A stretch of DNA of 64,000 nt from Solirubrum puertoriconensis (GTDB lineage Bacteria; Bacteroidota; Bacteroidia; Cytophagales; Hymenobacteraceae), in contig NZ_LNAL01000008.1 in the NCBI RefSeq assembly GCF_001483135.1, positions 186,001 through 250,000 on the forward strand, given 5' to 3'. The translations under genes and the position numbers were made by a program. The notes under the pieces are model-generated. The model was not told the origin of the DNA. It worked only from the letters and a program-made list of their open reading frames with translations, and did not search any database. This document shows positions 62,708 through 64,000 of the stretch, piece by piece. Numbering within the stretch: position 1 is the first letter of the stretch; each line of letters begins with the position of its first letter.

Positions 62708-63562
62708 ATGGAGATACTTGAAACCGCCGCGGCGTTGCAAGCCCTTACCGAAAAATGGCGCCGAGAGGGCCGCAGCATCGGCTTTGTGCCCACCATGGGG
62801 GCATTACACGAGGGCCATTTGCAGCTAGTGCGCGCCGCCGCAGTCGAAAATGACGAGGTAGTGGTTAGCATATTTGTGAACCCCACACAGTTCAACAACA
62901 GCGAAGACTTCAAATTATATCCCCGGGTACCCGATTCGGACGCAGAAATGCTGCACGGAACGGGTTGCACGGCTTTATTTAGCCCGTCTGTTGAGGAAAT
63001 TTACCCGCGGCCCACGGTGCTTCAATTCGACTTTGGGCTTCTCGAGCGGGTGATGGAAGGGGCACACAGGCCCGGCCATTTCAATGGGGTGGCCACCGTG
63101 GTGAGCAAGCTATTTCACCTAGGGCGTCCGCACCGTGCGTATTTCGGGCAGAAGGATTGGCAACAAGTGGCCGTTGTTCGCCAACTGGTGCAGGATTTGA
63201 GTTTTGACCTGCAATTAATCAGCTGCCCAACGGTGCGCGAAGCCGACGGCTTGGCTATGTCGTCGCGCAACAGACGGCTTTCCGCGCAAGCTCGTGCGGT
63301 TGCGCCTCGCCTCTACGAAGCGTTGCAACTCGCCGTAGAATGCCTTCAGCAAACCAAACAGCCAGCCGAAGCTCAGCAAGCGGCTCTTGAGCTACTAGGT
63401 GCCCATTCTGAAATCGAGGTAGAATACTTGGAGGTAGCCGATGCCCGTTCGTTGCAGCCTTTGCCGGCGAATGCAGCAGTAGGGCAGGAAGCGGTAATTT
63501 GCGTAGCGGCATGGCTTGGCGGCGTGCGCCTGATTGACAACGTAGTACTCTCGCTAACCTAG
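62708..63562 (+). CDS. panC: Pantothenate synthetase
   Basis: It ligates pantoate and beta-alanine with ATP to give pantothenate. Motifs are [15 protein letters not shown] (with the HIGH-type residues), [32 protein letters not shown] and [10 protein letters not shown] (KMSKS-like). From ATG 62708 the product is 284 residues, the usual length. An earlier in-frame ATG at 62672 would add twelve residues. panD, which makes beta-alanine, follows 70 bases later with its own promoter. Confidence 0.97.
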   Translation: MEILETAAALQALTEKWRREGRSIGFVPTMGALHEGHLQLVRAAAVENDEVVVSIFVNPTQFNNSEDFKLYPRVPDSDAEMLHGTGCTALFSPSVEEIYPRPTVLQFDFGLLERVMEGAHRPGHFNGVATVVSKLFHLGRPHRAYFGQKDWQQVAVVRQLVQDLSFDLQLISCPTVREADGLAMSSRNRRLSAQARAVAPRLYEALQLAVECLQQTKQPAEAQQAALELLGAHSEIEVEYLEVADARSLQPLPANAAVGQEAVICVAAWLGGVRLIDNVVLSLT

Positions 63563-63597
63563 GATTACCGTCAGCATCGGAGCGGGTCTTATTTGCG

Positions 63598-63605
63598 TAT
63601 CTTTG
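63598..63605 (+). promoter_or_regulatory. -7 element for panD
   Basis: TATCTTTG, a full TAnnTTTG match, ends 27 bases before the panD ATG. Confidence 0.65.
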
Positions 63606-63632
63606 CCGCCCTATTACCCGCACCGCGTACCC

Positions 63633-63980
63633 ATGCACATTGAGGTTTTAAAATCTAAGATTCACCGCGCCAAAGTCACGCAGGCCGAGCTACACTATGT
63701 AGGCAGCATCACCATTGATGAAGACCTGCTGGATGCGGCCAATATGATCGAAAACGAGAAGGTGACGGTGGTGAACGTCAACAACGGCGAGCGGTTCGAG
63801 ACTTATACCATCAAGGGCGAGCGAGGTTCGGGCATGGTGTGCCTAAACGGGCCGGCGGCTCGGCGCGTAGCCGTTGGCGACATCGTGATTATCTTCTCCT
63901 ACTGCCTGATTGATTTTGCTGTAGCGCGCGAACACAAGCCCACTTTGGTGTTCCCCGATCAGCACAATCGGCTCGTCTAA
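63633..63980 (+). CDS. panD: Aspartate 1-decarboxylase
   Basis: A pyruvoyl-dependent enzyme that makes beta-alanine from aspartate for pantothenate synthesis. The self-cleavage site is the Gly-Ser in YVGSITID (residues 24-25), where the Ser becomes the pyruvoyl group. [19 protein letters not shown] and [18 protein letters not shown] are conserved. The protein is 115 residues from ATG 63633; the in-frame upstream TTG lies inside the promoter. Confidence 0.97.
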   Translation: MHIEVLKSKIHRAKVTQAELHYVGSITIDEDLLDAANMIENEKVTVVNVNNGERFETYTIKGERGSGMVCLNGPAARRVAVGDIVIIFSYCLIDFAVAREHKPTLVFPDQHNRLV

Positions 63981-64000
63981 CCATATTGCTGAGCGTTCGA

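Noticed and set aside
1-64000. tRNA, rRNA, CRISPR arrays, prophage or insertion sequences
   Set aside because: No tRNA arms, repeat-spacer arrays, integrase or transposase sequences were found on reading both strands.

Overview
The window is about 60% GC chromosomal DNA from a member of the Bacteroidota, most likely Cytophagales/Hymenobacteraceae and probably Hymenobacter or a close relative. The signs are Bacteroidota-type promoters (TAnnTTTG in place of TATAAT), start codons without clear Shine-Dalgarno sequences, and families typical of the phylum: a DUF4270 lipoprotein, a glycogen synthase reduced to its N-terminal domain, a type 2-like IleRS, a DksA-like protein with a degenerate zinc finger, and a PpiD-like foldase. 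No rRNA, tRNA, phage, transposase or CRISPR array was found.

Layout. 1-6.6 kb: end of an anti-sigma-type ATPase, ybeY, an arginyl/leucyl-tRNA-protein-transferase-like gene, mnmG, a methyltransferase and an Ig-like lipoprotein. 6.65-7.25 kb: an A+T-rich non-coding stretch dense in DnaA-box-like sites beside mnmG, the best candidate for the chromosomal origin, with a perfect DnaA box at 8.6 kb. 7.4-28.8 kb: DUF4385 gene, phosphate transporter, glyS, MMPL exporter, ileS, lspA, a fused oligopeptide-type ABC ATPase, rnr, a prenyl diphosphate synthase, a rhomboid protease and a GDPD enzyme. 28.8-31.9 kb: an island of unusual composition with an HTH gene whose upstream region carries TTACA palindromes, a perfect 16-bp parS site, about 700 bp of non-coding DNA with a ten-G run, then a DUF721/DciA-like gene and recF. 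31.9-52.1 kb: pdhA, TPR protein, ribH, DksA-like gene, an RNA pseudouridine synthase with a very long disordered head, coaX, an outer-membrane protein, lptC, ppiD-like gene, TPR lipoprotein-type gene, recJ, M61 peptidase, lptB, a GH3 homologue and small envelope proteins. 52.1-62.6 kb: mostly minus strand, with an AIM24-like protein, gltX, ridA, a DUF6056 membrane protein, glmS, a DUF4270 lipoprotein and the short glycogen synthase. 62.6-64 kb: panC and panD.

The genes fit an origin-proximal housekeeping region. Candidate oriC, parS, DciA-like, RecF, RecJ and MnmG concern replication and segregation. Three aminoacyl-tRNA synthetases, RNase R, YbeY and the pseudouridine synthase concern translation. 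LspA, LptB, LptC, PpiD and GlmS build the envelope. PanC, PanD and CoaX supply coenzyme A.

The most notable observations are the candidate oriC with a parS site 22 kb away, the heavily iterated palindrome CCTAGG (about 80 copies by hand count), the IleRS with the signature motif rearranged to G-x-H-H, and the TTACA/HTH/parS island.
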